Below, one piece after another: positions 39,930 through 51,111 of a stretch of DNA of 64,000 nt. The notes below the pieces were generated by a model that made no database searches, was not told the DNA's origin, and saw only the letters and a list, made by a program, of their open reading frames with translations. The stretch comes from Heterocephalus glaber. Lineage: Eukaryota > Chordata > Mammalia > Rodentia > Bathyergidae. The DNA lies in assembly GCF_000247695.1 (NCBI RefSeq), contig NW_004624734.1:9195293-9259292 (forward strand), in the 5' to 3' direction. The position numbers and the translations under genes are program-made. The stretch's first letter is position 1. Each line of letters opens with the position of its first letter.

Positions 39930-40350
39930 ATGTGTTAGTTACCTTTCCCTTCTCTCTCTCTCATTGTGAGACAAGATACCCGACACCCAAAGTTGGAGGG
40001 GAAGGGGTTTATTTGGCTTACAGTTTGAAAGTTTCAGTCCATAATCGGCCAGCTCCAAGGCAGAGGTGACAAACAGGCCTCATAGAGGAGAAACAACATG
40101 GCGCCAACAAGGTAGCAAAGACAACAGTTACCAGCATCTTTCTGCCCCTTTCTGCCCCTTTTATCTTATTCAGACTACTGGGATCAGGGAGGTGCCAAAC
40201 TAATCGCTCCCATGTAGTGGTTTAGTGATCACACGCCCCCAGCATCACACATTCCATATTCAACTACCTCTGAAAAAGAAAGGCCCACCCACCTCCTCGG
40301 CATGAGGCCTTGAGGGACATCTAAACACAAAACACAAACCATAACAATAA
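39930..40350 (-). repeat. MaLR-like LTR remnant
   Basis: Starts GTGTTAGTTACCTTTCCCTT, with GGTTTATTTGGCTTACAGTT and later CATGAGGCCTTGAGGGACAT. It has the same architecture as 9068-9360 and 10150-10540. Confidence 0.5.
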
Positions 40351-40888
40351 ATTACCTTCTAACCTGACAGGAAGTACAAGCAACTGTGATATTTCCAAAT
40401 GTCTCAAGGCAGGGTCTGGGATAGTCCCCCTGTTGAAGAGACGGGGACCTCAACCTGCCCCATAAGTAACCTGTAGGTTACTGACTCTTTCTCTTCAGAA
40501 AACCGATCCAGGATGTGTCCATGAGAGGCACCTAAAGATTTATTATCCAGAATCCAAGAAATACACAATGAGAAGAGAATACAGAGCTCAAGGGTGAGAT
40601 GCACTGTGGTCTGGGCTTGGGGATGTTTTGTGGTCATGGGGTAGTCTCAGACAGATGACCTGGGGCACTGGTTTTTTGAGTTATTTATGATTAATTTACC
40701 TAGAGTCTATTTCCTTAAGTGATAGAAAAACTGTATCAATTAGCTTAAAATACAAACCATTCACAAGTGTTGGACTGGAGATATGGTTGGTACCAACAGT
40801 GCTGTTTCTTTGAGAGTGGAAGTCTTTGAAATTTAAGGATTTATAATATCCAAAGAAAAACACAGACTGAATTTATGATTTTTATTTT

Positions 40889-41078
40889 TTTGTACCGGAG
40901 ATCGAACTTTGGACCTTGCGCTTGCTAGGCAGGCGCCAGAATCACTGAGGTAATTTCCCAGCCTCTGATTTATTGTATCTTTGGTTTTGGGGGGGGGGGT
41001 TTGGTACCGGGGATCGAACGCAGGTCCTTGTGCTTGCGAAGCAGGTGGCAGAACCACTGAGCTAAATCCCCAGCCTGA
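40889..41078 (-). mobile_element. two adjacent tRNA-derived SINEs
   Basis: Copies at 40889-40965 and about 41000-41078 have the same orientation. The words 'tgatttattgtatctttgg' and 'tgatttattgtatctttaag' follow each copy, so the second unit is an insertion with its own target duplication (or a local duplication). Confidence 0.85.
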
Positions 41079-41229
41079 TTTATTGTATCTTTAAGACTCT
41101 TAGGAATTTAGGAGTGAGGAGCTCGGAAGGAAAAAAAAAAAAAAGGCCTAGAGGTGAAAACAGCATTGTAATCTTGGGTAACTCTGATTATGTCTTAAAG
41201 CTGCAGTTTGTCAAAATCACAATTTTTTT

Positions 41230-41357
41230 GGCTTTTTTCAGACAGGGCCTTGCTATGTGGTTCAGGCTGGCCTCACACTCACTGTGTAGTCCAGGCTGGC
41301 AATCCTGCCCCAACCTCCCAAGTGCTGAGATTACAGGGGTGCACCACCACACTCAGC
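41230..41357 (-). mobile_element. B1-like SINE
   Basis: TTTTCAGACAGGGCCTTGCT, AACCTCCCAAGTGCTGAGAT and TGCACCACCACACTCAGCC. Confidence 0.85.
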
Positions 41358-41536
41358 CAAAACTACAATTTTAAAATGAAAATGCCCTTGTCTCCTTTCT
41401 ACCTATCTTTATTTCTTCTATCCCACCTCAAAAACAAACACAAAAGATATTTATTTAAATTTACTAAAATGGTTAGAAGGTTTTAGGTATCTAGCAATTC
41501 TGGCCAATGATTAATAGCTTCTTACATTTTATTTTC

Positions 41537-41612
41537 CTGGTACTGGGGATCGAACTCAGGACCTTGTGCTTGTGAGCAGGGATGGTGCCACTGAGCTAAA
41601 TCCCTGGCCCCT
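41537..41612 (-). mobile_element. tRNA-derived SINE
   Basis: TCCTGGTACTGGGGATCGAA and CCACTGAGCTAAATCCCTGG. A truncated relative (AACTCAGAACCTTGCACTTG ... CCACTTAGCTAAAGCCCC) lies at 41760-41825. Confidence 0.85.
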
Positions 41613-42589
41613 CTACATTTTATTTTCAATGTTTATTTGGCAAACCAATTTTCTTTTACTCATATTACTATTTTTGAAACCTGGTACCAGTGCAGTTTGT
41701 GGTCTTTTTCCAAAACAACTTACATGCTAATTTTTAGGTTAAATTTTTACTTGAAAAGATTTTTTTTTTAACTCAGAACCTTGCACTTGTGAGGCAGGCA
41801 CAGTGCCACTTAGCTAAAGCCCCCCATTTGAAGAAATGTAATAGACATTAAACTATACAAAGATACAAAAATAACATAAAACAACCATTACCTATTATCT
41901 ACAGAACTAGCCCTTCAGCTGTTAAGATTTTCTAAATTTTTTAGGTCTTTTTTCCACATAAAACATTACAGGTGAAATTTTCCTTCCATGTAATCCCATC
42001 CCCCATACTCTGCAAGGTAACCAGTATCCTAAACTAGCATCGTTCCAGTTGATTCATCATTCATTTTAAAAAGATCTATGTCTACTCTATATACATTCCC
42101 ATGCCAAAGAACTTTTAGGCTGTTTCCAGGTTTTTTTTAACTATTATAAACAATGCTTCAATAAACATCTTAACATTGCTCTCTTTGTATACAAATGCCA
42201 AGGTTATTTTCTACAAGTGAAACCACAGTATCTTAAAACATTTTGCTAGTGGCTATACTATCCTAAGATTCACGTGTATCCCTCATTTCCTTCATACGTA
42301 TTATCTCTCTTGACAGAATCAAACTTTACAATTCCTAATCTGATAGATAAAAAGTGGTTTATGTGGTTCTAATCATGGTTTTAATGTGCACTTCCTGGAT
42401 GACAAGAAAATCTGAGTTACATGTGTATTTAATCATTCACATTTCATACCCTCAATACATATGAGAACTTCCCCTTAATCAACTGGGATTCAAATTATGC
42501 TCTCTTAAGCAACTTCTGTAGTTAACAAAAAACACTGGGCATTTCTTCAAAAGATAGTTATATGCAGGAAAACTCAAGAGAGAGGTTCA

Positions 42590-43265
42590 CTTCAGTATAT
42601 AGCCATGCACTGAATAATGATGTTTTGGTCAACAATGGACCACACATATAACAGCCATCCAGTAAGATTATAATGGAGTCAAAAATGCCTATTGTCAGTG
42701 ACATTGTGCCCATTATAATGTAATACCTAGCATAATGCTTAGGCTGGGGATGCAGCTCAGTGGTAGAGCACTCACCTATAGTGTACAGGTGATGGGTTCT
42801 TTCTCCAGCACTGCAAAAAAAAAAAGACAATGTTACAATGCTTTACTCCTGAGTGTGTGGTAATGCTGATACAAACAAACTTACTAGTTGCAAACACTGC
42901 CAGGTGCATAAAAGTATAGCATGTACAATTTAGTATGATACATACACTTGATAATGATAAACCACTATGCTAGTGGTTCATATACTTACTATACTACATT
43001 TTCCATTATATTTTAGAAACAACTCCTAGTTCTATACAAAAAGTAAAAAGGTTACTGTAAAACAGTAGACCCTGTGATGCCAGCAGCAGCCTCTGGCATC
43101 CCCTGTGTACCTCATCTTTTGGCTGCATGAAGAGACACCTCCAGTGTCCTAAACCTCATCTAGGTTCATGTAAATACACTCCATGTTTGAACAGCAATGA
43201 AATGGCCCAATAATACATTTCTCACAACACATCCCCAACATTAAGCAACATATAGCTATATTTTT
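42590..43265. repeat. old DNA-transposon-like repeat with SINE inside
   Basis: The flanks GTATATAGCCATGCACTGAA and 'cacatccccaacattaagcaac' recall an old cut-and-paste element whose two ends are complementary ('gcactgaataatga' and 'taagcaacatatagctat'). An ID-like SINE lies at 42743-42833. Family not fixed. Confidence 0.45.
42743..42833 (+). mobile_element. ID-like tRNA-SINE
   Basis: GGCTGGGGATGCAGCTCAGT, GGTAGAGCACTCACCTATAG and an A tail. Confidence 0.85.
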
Positions 43266-43905
43266 TTTCCTGAACGGTACTCTTCCTTAACATCTCAAAA
43301 TCATCTCTCCCACTTCATAGGTCTTTAAAGCTCAGAATTTCTCCTGGGTATTATTGCGATTGTCTTTAGTATGGCCTCTCTCCAACACTTTTCTACCCCA
43401 CGGGGTATTTGATAGAGATCTACACTAAAAGCAGCTTCCTGATCTCTCACAGCAGCACAGGACAGTTCAAGACGAACCTCCTTATGCTCTATGCTCGTGC
43501 CTCACAGAATTCACCACCCACATGAAAATCCTTACTCCGATGTGGCTCAACTCCAGGTCCCAAAGCATTGCCCGTTCCCTGCCTTCACGAAACTTTTCCA
43601 GGTGAACTGGGCTTCCTCATCCACTAGCTCCTGCCCATCCCTCCAATTTAACTTGAGCATCCCCTTCTCTGTGGATTCCTATCTCTTCCCACAAGTCAGG
43701 GATGGAAGCAGTCCTTATACACGCCTGTACTCTGTACTGCCCTGTAACACTGGAATTGTTTGCTAGAGCCCGCCGTTCCCCTTCACAAAAGTAATCCCAG
43801 CTCAAAAAGCTTAGTAAAGCTCCCGGCCTGCTGTGTGACGTTACAGAAAGCTGGGCTATTCCACTCCCTGGAGACCACAAGTGGAGTCTCAAACCCGGGC
43901 ACAAT

Positions 43906-43915
43906 GCACGTGACA
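43906..43915. promoter_or_regulatory. E-box resembling a CLEAR/TFEB site
   Basis: GCACGTGACA lies 660 bases inside LGMN intron 1 from the exon 1 donor. CACGTGAC is the core of the CLEAR element that TFEB binds at lysosomal genes. Match is to the core only. Confidence 0.35.
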
Positions 43916-44571
43916 GGGAGTTCCTTCTTCCAGCCTCCAGATGCCAGGGTGTTTGACAAAGAATAATCTTAAATGTTACGGGAACAAGGGATCACTGCCG
44001 GTTAACTTACACTTTTCCAGTTGATGTGGGTCGCCCTGAAACTCACACCCGGTCAACTCCCAGAACCGCACTTGCCTGACTTCTCAGAAGGAACATTTGG
44101 GGTATTTTTGTTTGGGTTTTTTTTTTGTTGTTTTTTTTGGGGGGGAGCGTTAACAGCTCTTCCTCATGGGTTTAACCCTCCACACTAAAAGCATCAACAG
44201 CCTGAACGCCTAGGCTGTAAAGATCGGAACCAAAACCCAAACCCTGCCGGACACGCCCTAGCTGTGAGACCTCGACTGATCAGCCTCCTCTAGAGCCTCA
44301 GTTTCCCCTCCCGAGCAGCACAGCGTTCCAAAGCTGACGCGAAAAAACAGAGCCCATCTCCTCCGCCACTATCACTCTCGCAAGACTTAGGGCGCAGAGT
44401 TTCGCAGGGTTTTCCTCGGGATTCAAGTCGACAGACGGGGTGACAGATTACTCAGAAAGGGTTTCGGGAAAGTGAAAATCCAAGCTTTGAGGCCAGGAAC
44501 TGCAGCTGATCAGCGGCCCTGGCCTGGAGCGTGGATATCGGCTTTGCTCTCGAGCTGGGGCCCGCAGTTAC

Positions 44572-44700
44572 CTGCGGTGATCACCGCGGCGGAGACGGCG
44601 GCGGCGGCGGCGGAGACAGCAGGACCGTGGGAATTCTTGGAGCCGCGCAGCCTCAGACAGGACAACAACTGACGTCAGCCCGGCAGGGATTGAGCCCGGG
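44572..44700 (-). other. LGMN: LGMN non-coding exon 1 (5' UTR)
   Basis: The donor is fixed at 44571 by ACCGCAG|GTAACT on the - strand. The exon lies in GC-rich DNA with a (GCC)n run (about 44586-44615). The 5' boundary is uncertain and set near 44700 by the promoter elements beyond it. Human LGMN also starts with a non-coding exon. Confidence 0.65.
44670..44677. promoter_or_regulatory. LGMN: palindromic CRE (TGACGTCA)
   Basis: A full CREB/ATF site lies in or next to LGMN exon 1, about 100 bases upstream of the exon 1 donor on the - strand. Confidence 0.6.
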
Positions 44701-44900
44701 AGCCGCCGCTCCACGCGCTAAGAACCTACTGTGCCCCGGTAATTGGTGGAGTGTGGAATGGGGCGTCGGCGAAAACCAATAGGAAGAGAGAATGAGACCA
44801 GTGAGTCACAGGGACCACAAGTACCAGTGTTCGCGGGCGGGGCTTCGGGGCCTGCTGGCGCGGGGAGTTTGGGGAGCGCGTTGTGCAATCACCTGGGTTC
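44701..44900 (-). promoter_or_regulatory. LGMN: LGMN core promoter, CpG-rich, TATA-less
   Basis: No TATA box. There are CCAAT boxes in both orientations (44742-44746 on -, 44776-44780 on +), a GC box GGGCGG at 44835-44840, and many CpG. This is typical of a housekeeping lysosomal gene. The opposing elements could also fire upstream antisense transcripts. Confidence 0.55.
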
Positions 44901-45084
44901 GGGGGACCCGGGTACTTGGGGGCTCGGAGGGGTGATAATTCCAGGAGGGGTTCTCCCAAGGGTCATTCTAACCCATTGGTTTCCGCACTTGGCTTTGCAC
45001 TGTACTCACCCAGTGAAACTTCAGGAATACTGTGGCTCCCTGTCATTCATGAGATTGCTGTGATTGTATTGGGTCTGCGGGGAG

Positions 45085-45270
45085 GGGGGCGGGTGCTCTT
45101 TGGGTTTTGTTTGGTTTTAAGCAGTGGCCAAATTTATGTGAAAAAGTAAAAGTGAAGAGTGAAGGAGAAACTGGCTCTGCAGAGCGAGCTTGGGCAGAGT
45201 AAAGGAGGGAAAAGCAAGATAGAAGAACACCCTGGAAAAAGCCAAGCGGGCTATCACGAGGAAAGCCATG
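45085..45270 (-). mobile_element. ERV LTR fragment, same family as 8149-8430
   Basis: On the - strand it reads TATCATGGCTTTCC, GCTCGCTCTGCAGAGCCAGT, 'cactcttcacttttacttttt' and GGCCACTGC, parallel to the copy at 8149. Confidence 0.6.
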
Positions 45271-45764
45271 ATAGCCTGCATCTGGGTTTGGGGAATCTGC
45301 AGATGATTCAGGGATGCAGACCCATTTAATCCTCATCCCAACCCTTTGAGAGATGGACATAGTTATTGTCATCTTGGCTTTACAGAGAGGGCAACTGAGG
45401 GACTGTACCAAAGTCAGGGTATTTTTCCAGTCACAGTATGTCTTTAAGTGTCAGAGCCAGAACTAGGACAGGCGGTCTGGTTCCTGAATCCCTTGCTCTT
45501 AACCTATAAATAATGATACTAAAGTTAGTATTACCTCATAGGGAACTGGAGAGAAAAATGGAATACTGTACATGCAAATGTCATGTGGTACCGCTCAGAA
45601 AATTGAATTGAATGGATTTGATGTGTTGAAATAGTGCAATCTTGACCAAGGCTATCAAGCCAAGATCCAAGGATCCGTCCATGGTTTGTTTCCTTCGATC
45701 TTTTTTTACACTGAGACCTAGGTCAGCCTGCTCCTTTAGACCTGCTGCCTGTTTCTCGGGGTTT

Positions 45765-45925
45765 TTGTTTGTTTGTTTCTATTTTTGAGGCAAGGTCTTG
45801 CTATGTAGTTCAGGCTGGCCTTGAATTCACCGTGCAGCCCAGACTGCCCTCAAACTCATGGTACTCCTCCTGCCTCAGCCCCTTGAGTGCTGGGATCACA
45901 GATGTGCACCACCACATCCTGCTGT
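45765..45925 (-). mobile_element. B1-like SINE
   Basis: TTTTGAGGCAAGGTCTTGCT, CAGCCCCTTGAGTGCTGGGA and GTGCACCACCACATCCTGC. Confidence 0.85.
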
Positions 45926-46321
45926 ACTGCTGCCTGATTTTATAAATAAAAGCTGAAGAGAACACAGGCAATCTTACTGGTTTAGGAATTCTCTCTGGTT
46001 TAGATATTATCTCTGGCTATTTTTGAAAACAAGACAGTTTAACACCTGGCGCGAGACTGACCCATAAAGTTAAAATATCTATGGTCTGAGCCCTTAATGA
46101 AAAAATTTGCCAGTCTGTGGGCTAAGTACACAGCTGTGTAGCCCCACATAACAGCTTGGATCTGACCTTGGACTTCAAGGCCAGGTCCATCCAGGGCCAT
46201 AGCTATGGGCTCTTGACCACTATGCTTTCCATCCCATGAAATGGAGAGCATTTAAAGTTCATTCATCTGTTTATTCAACACATTTAATAGGTGCCCCTTA
46301 TGTGCCAAGTGTTAGAGAGGT

Positions 46322-46810
46322 AGTTAGGCATTGGTGAGCCTGAGGGACAAAAGAAACTCCAAACCAGCATGCTTTGCTAGTTGTAGTTAAGTAAAGAAAC
46401 AAAGATGACACTAGATAATACATTTATCATCATATATTAGGTCTCAGACCCAAAGATATAGGGCCTCTAATTGTAGGACATGCTAGACAGCATTCCTGGT
46501 TGCCATACCTAATGGCCCAATGATATCAGAAAAGGAAATTTCATTAAAGACCCTTATGCCTTTGGCTGAGACCTGGTTCAAATTAAGAACTTATCTTTAA
46601 GAAATTTCTTTCCTAAGTTTCTAACATGATTAAGGCCCCTGAGGGAACACTGACCATCTGAAAAGGACAGGAGGACATTCTGCAATTGTAACTCTCTATG
46701 TCTACTTTACAGTAAATCCTACCCATACTTCTGCATGGCTACCTATGTGTCTTGACTGAATTCCTTCATCAAGGGCACAAAAGACCAAGGAGCTTCATGA
46801 GGCCTAGTTC
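46322..46810 (+). mobile_element. LTR, copy 2 of the 35917 family, interrupted
   Basis: Parallel to 35917-36526 in order and orientation: GAGCCTGAGGGACAAAAG, 'catatattaggtctcagaccc', CCTAAGTTTCTAACATGATT, 'tgtgtcttgactgaattcc'. The end of the unit (CATCAGGACCTGGCTTTCTG) is found after the nested LTR, at 47223-47260. Confidence 0.7.
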
Positions 46811-47222
46811 TGTTGCGGTATAAAAGAGACAGGAGAGACCATTAGGAAACAGGAGGATTTATTTCACATTTTAGGTGAACATCAGCTCAAGGGACTAATG
46901 TCTAAAGGAAGAGCAGAGAACAAAGAAAAGGTTCTAGTTTTTATACATTTGGTCGAAGGGGGGTGGTTTTTCTAATGACATAGCAAGAAGTTTACAGAAA
47001 TGGGACAAGGACAGACAGTTTTGTAATTTAGCCTTGAAAGAAGATAGAGCCTTATGAATATTAGTGTCATAAACTTTGCTTACAGGACATAATTGTTAAT
47101 TTTATCTGTACCAGAACAAGGAGTTACAGCTAGAGGGGAGAAGGGAGCGATGACCCGAGCGGGGCACTGCCCAAGGCTGAGAAGAACTTGTTTTTCTTTA
47201 AGTCCTGCTTCAGTTCCTCACA
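46811..47222 (-). mobile_element. nested LTR-like insertion
   Basis: Starts TGTTGCGGTATAAAAGAGAC and ends CAGTTCCTCACA (TG...CA) inside the 46322 LTR. On the - strand the sequence runs TGTGAGGAACTGAAGCAGGA. I could not find a clean short target duplication, so boundaries may be off by a few bases. Confidence 0.5.
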
Positions 47223-48000
47223 GCATCAGGACCTGGCTTTCTGGTGACACAAGTATATTTGAATATTGAGATAAATAAGATTTTATTTCTTCCCCCTTGA
47301 GAATTTACTTGTCCAGCGAGAGAGGCAGAAGTATGTCCTTGACCACTTCCTAATTCAGCCAGAATAAAGGGTGGATTTTGACTGATGAGTGCTCAACAGT
47401 TGAAATGAAATAAGATTGGTGGCCTGGTACCTGGCATGTTTGGGTAGGCAAAGAACCAGGGACACCCCCTTTAGTCCATGGGCCAAGAGCTCAGACTGTG
47501 GGATGAGGGAGGGTGGCTATAAATTGAGTGCCAATGGGAGGAGCTGCTGGAGGTTGCCATGGTGGTGATGAAGGGAGCCCAAGAACAGTGCCACCAACAC
47601 AGCTAGGCCAGCCCAGCAACAAGGAGGCTGAGATGAGAGAGACCTGGCGAGGGTACACACGGTGGACCCTGCTCTGAAGCTGTCTTGGTTCAAATCCTGG
47701 CTCTATCACTGCGTGGCATGAACACCTTGTTTGATGCCTGAACTTTCCCAAATGGAGAAAAACAGTTCTTACTTCATAAGTTATCTCTGAGAATTAAATT
47801 TTTTAATACAGTGCTTAGCACCAAGTAAATCTCCCATAAGTATTAGCTCCCCATAGGTTCAGAGGATCTCTGGCAGGTGGGCTATAATTTGAGAATTCTG
47901 GTGAGGAAAAATTAGGTGGGAATGTGTGACGGGAAATGCCTGTCCTCATGGTGTCCGCTGGCAGGATGACAGCAAAGCGCAGGAAATGCAGAGCCTAGGG

Positions 48001-48425
48001 CACTGGTCGAGAACCTATGGCACATGTGCCTTGGAACTAGAATTCCCACTCTTGGGAAGAAGAATTCTTGCTCACAGCTAGGGAAGGGTGACATTTCTGG
48101 CTTAAGCTTCCAGACTGTCAATCCCTTAAATTCTTCCACATGCACCTCACTCTTCTGCCCTGGGCCTGCAGTTTCTGCTGCTGACCCTACCTTCTGTCTG
48201 CCTCAGCCTTATGTCCAACTAGGACATCTGGTTCAATGATGGCAAATCAATAGCACATGTATTGTTTGTTTTCATTTTAAGACCAGATATGTTAATATAT
48301 GAGTTGTTTTTTCAAAGCCAAACCCTCAATATTCAGGTTTAATTGCAGTGCTGGCACTTTGTGACAAATAAGTGGAGTTTGGCTTGGAGTCTGAGCACTC
48401 GTCTCTAAGAGGTTCGCCATCACTG
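48001..48425. mobile_element. hAT-type DNA transposon with 8-bp TSD
   Basis: The ends form a 16-base terminal inverted repeat (CACTGGTCGAGAACCT and, reversed, CAGTGATGGCGAACCT; 12 of 16 match). They are flanked by GCCTAGGG (47993-48000) and GCCTAGAG (48426-48433), an 8-base target duplication with one mismatch, the hAT signature. A third end-like sequence (CAATGATGGCAAATCAATAG) lies inside at 48234, so it may be a compound. It has no transposase frame and is non-autonomous. Confidence 0.8.
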
Positions 48426-48739
48426 GCCTAGAGGAAGCACCCCTGCCTCAGGCTTAAACAGCCCCAGGCACAGGATAGCACAGGGGCAGGTGAGCACTAG
48501 GCTTCCTGTGGACAAATAGGCATGGGGACCTCCCCGTCCAATGCTGTGGGCAGAATTCTGACAAAGAAAGTCATAGCTGGGACTCATGGTACCAGACTGT
48601 TCAATCAGAGGTTAGTGAGGCCAGATAAAAGCAAGAGATGTCACAGAAATGGAAGATAACTGGGCCACCAGAGATAACAGCACTGAGGAGCCATTTCAGG
48701 ATGAGACTTTTTTAAAAATCTGATGGTAGGAAATTATTA

Positions 48740-49165
48740 TGACTTGTGTTTAGATGCCCGCTCCCCAAGTCTCATACTTTTTTGGAGGTAGGGCTTTTTC
48801 AGAGGTGGCTGGATCTAGAGTGTGTGATTGATTCATGGTGCAATGCTGGGACTAAGGGTATGTGATTACTAAATCAGTTCACTGATTGGTTTGGCACAGT
48901 CCTAACCCTGGTAGCCTGGATACAGTATAAGTGACAGAAGGAGGCTTGTCTTATCCCTTGCTTGCTTGCTTTGCTACCTTCTGCCCACCATGAACTGTTT
49001 CTCCTCTTCAATGTCTGTCTGCCCTGCCAGCCTGCCTTGGAGCCAGCTGATTATGGACTGAAACCTCTACAAACTGTGAACTAAATAAACCTTTCCCCCT
49101 TCAATAAACCTTTTGGGTGTCAGGTATTTTGTCTCAGCAGTGAGAGAAAAGTAGCTAAGACAGAA
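48740..49165 (+). repeat. MaLR-like LTR
   Basis: CTTGTGTTTAGATGCCCGCT, then CCACCATGAACTGTTTCTCC, 'ctgattatggactgaaac', two AATAAAC signals (49083 and 49103) and a 'gtattttgtctcagcagtgagag' end. Confidence 0.55.
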
Positions 49166-49224
49166 ATTAAGCGAGAGATTAAGATCATAAGGCAATCGGC
49201 ATTGGGGAAGGTGTGAAACACGTG

Positions 49225-49475
49225 GGTTAGCTTTAGATCAGGGTCTCTCTCTATGTCAGCACTACTGACATTTGGGGTGGGCAATTCTTTGTTTTGAAGG
49301 AACCATCTGTGCATTGTAGGACATTTAATAGCATCCCTGGCCTCTCCCCATCTGATGCCAGTAGCACCCCTCCCCCAGTACTGATAACCAAAAATATCTT
49401 CAGATATTGTCAAAAGTACCCTGGGAGTACCAAATGTACACACAGAGCCCATGTTGAGAACTACTGATTCAGAAA
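49225..49475 (-). repeat. MER20-like hAT element
   Basis: ACTGACATTTGGGGTGGGCA, GTGCATTGTAGGACATTTAA, ATGCCAGTAGCACCCCTCCC and GTTGAGAACTACTG give the reverse-complement order of the MER20 consensus as remembered. Confidence 0.7.
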
Positions 49476-49699
49476 GAAAGTGAAATATGCTCATTCACAC
49501 CTACACTTGTTCTATTTGTACAGACTCTGGGTCCAGACTGCCTGAGTTTAACTTCCAGCTCTGGTACTTCTGGGCTGTCCAACCTTGGACAATCATTTCA
49601 CTCTCTGTGCTCCACGTTCTTCATTTATAAGATAGGGAATGACAGTAACAGTGCTTTAGCTCATAGGATTGCTGTAGAGATTGAATGAGCTCATAATGT

Positions 49700-50095
49700 G
49701 CTATGGTTTGAATGGATCCTCCAAAGTTCACGTGTTGGAAACTGAATCCCCAAAGCAACGGTGTTAGGATGTGAGGCCTTTAAGAATACATTAATGGTCA
49801 TGAGGTCAGAACCCTCATGATCCAATGGATTATCCCATTCTCACAATGGTTAGTTTTCATGGGAGTAGATTCCTGATAAAAGAATAAGCACCTTCCTCTC
49901 TATGTCTGTTTCTGTGTCTGCCTGTCTGTCTCTCTCCATGTAATTTTTTTCCATCATATTGTGGCATAGCATGAGGTCCTTGGACTTCCAAGCCTTCAGC
50001 ATTCTGAGCCAAATAAACTTCTATTGTTTATAAATTACTCAGCCTCTGGCATTTTGTTAAGCAACACAAACAGACTAAGATGACATGTTATGAAG
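49700..50095 (+). repeat. MLT1-like MaLR solo LTR
   Basis: TGCTATGGTTTGAATGGATC, GTGTTGGAAACTGAATCCCC, CTTCAGCATTCTGAGCCAAA, an AATAAAC signal and CAGACTAAGATGACA at the end. The near-complete MLT1 order makes this a secure family-level call. Confidence 0.75.
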
Positions 50096-50234
50096 AAACT
50101 TAGACCAAGTATAGCAATATATCAGCTACAGCTACATATCAGTTACAGCAATATGTCATCTACTTACCCAGCATATAATAAATGCTAGGCACCAGTGAGG
50201 TGCCTATAATCAATTCTCCCTAGCACAATTGGAG

Positions 50235-50680
50235 TGACTTTTATGGTTCAACAGTGTCCCCCAAAAGTTCATGTGTTCCTGTGTGTTAATTCTGGATGCA
50301 ACATTAATGAGAGGTAATGAGATCCTTAAGATCTTGGTCATGGGGACTTTGATGTTGATGGGGTGTATGTTACTCCTGTAGGAGGCAACTGAGTTTTTTG
50401 TGTGAGAGGGGTTAGTTATGTCTAGAGCAAGTTGTTATAAAAATAAGTTTGACTTCCTCTGTTTTCCCTTGCTTCTCTGTCACCACATGACCTCTTCTGC
50501 CCTTCCACCACAGTACGATGCAGCATGAGGCCCTCACCAGGTGCCAAGCAGATGCTAGTGCCATACACCTGGACTTTCCAGCCTCCTCCAGAACCACGAG
50601 CCTAATAAACCTCTATTTGTTATAAATCACCCAGTCTCAGGTACTTTGTTATAGCAACAGAAAATAGATGAAAATAGTGA
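50235..50680 (+). repeat. MLT1/MST-like MaLR LTR
   Basis: TATGGTTCAACAGTGTCCCC, AAAAGTTCATGTGTTCCTGT, CTTTCCAGCCTCCTCCAGAA, TAATAAACCTCTATTTGTTA and CAACAGAAAATAGATGAAAA. A second MaLR in the same orientation as the previous one. Confidence 0.7.
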
Positions 50681-50849
50681 CCTTTATAAAAATATAAGTA
50701 TTTCAATAAAAGTATACTCTACATAGAAAAAGGGAGAAATTATAAATTTGCAACTCAATTAATTTTCACAAAATCAATTGACTTAGAATGTCAATTAATT
50801 GGATAAACATGTCGAGGCAACCAGCACTCAGATAAAATATTGAGCTTGG

Positions 50850-50930
50850 AGGCCGGGGATTTAGCTCAGTGGCACCATGCCTGCCTCATAAGCACAAGGT
50901 CCTGATTTCTATCCCTGGTACTGGGAAAGA
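50850..50930 (+). mobile_element. tRNA-derived SINE
   Basis: GGCCGGGGATTTAGCTCAGT, GGCACCATGCCTGCCTCATA and TGATTTCTATCCCTGGTACT. Confidence 0.85.
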
Positions 50931-51111
50931 AAAATGACTAAAAATGGTATTCATGTTATATATATTTACCATGATTGAAAAAAATTAAACAGAAAGAAAG
51001 AAAAAAAAGAAGTAGTACTTGATCAGTACTACCCGTGGAAGTTGGGAGACAGCATAATTAAATATTCAGGAGGAGGGAGGGTATGAAATGCTTTAAAAAA
51101 AAATTCCTTAG

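Larger units (their letters stand above)
32771..44571 (-). other. LGMN: LGMN intron 1 (5' UTR intron)
   Basis: 11.8 kb between the non-coding exon 1 donor (CAG|GTAACT) and the exon 2 acceptor. It is packed with repeats: tRNA-SINEs, B1-like copies, the 33411 LTR in an older element, a Tigger-like piece (about 34800-35045), a mariner-like 3' end (35521), LTR 35917-36526, LTR-like stretches near 38040-38780, a MaLR remnant (about 39930-40350) and DNA-transposon-like sequence (about 42590-43265). The stretches 36530-36880, 38820-39400 and 43270-44100 show nothing I recognise. Confidence 0.7.

Noticed and set aside
44531..45063. Short coding frames in the LGMN promoter CpG island on the + strand
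   Set aside because: GC-rich DNA lacks stops by chance; no domain, and the region fits an exon 1 and promoter on the other strand.
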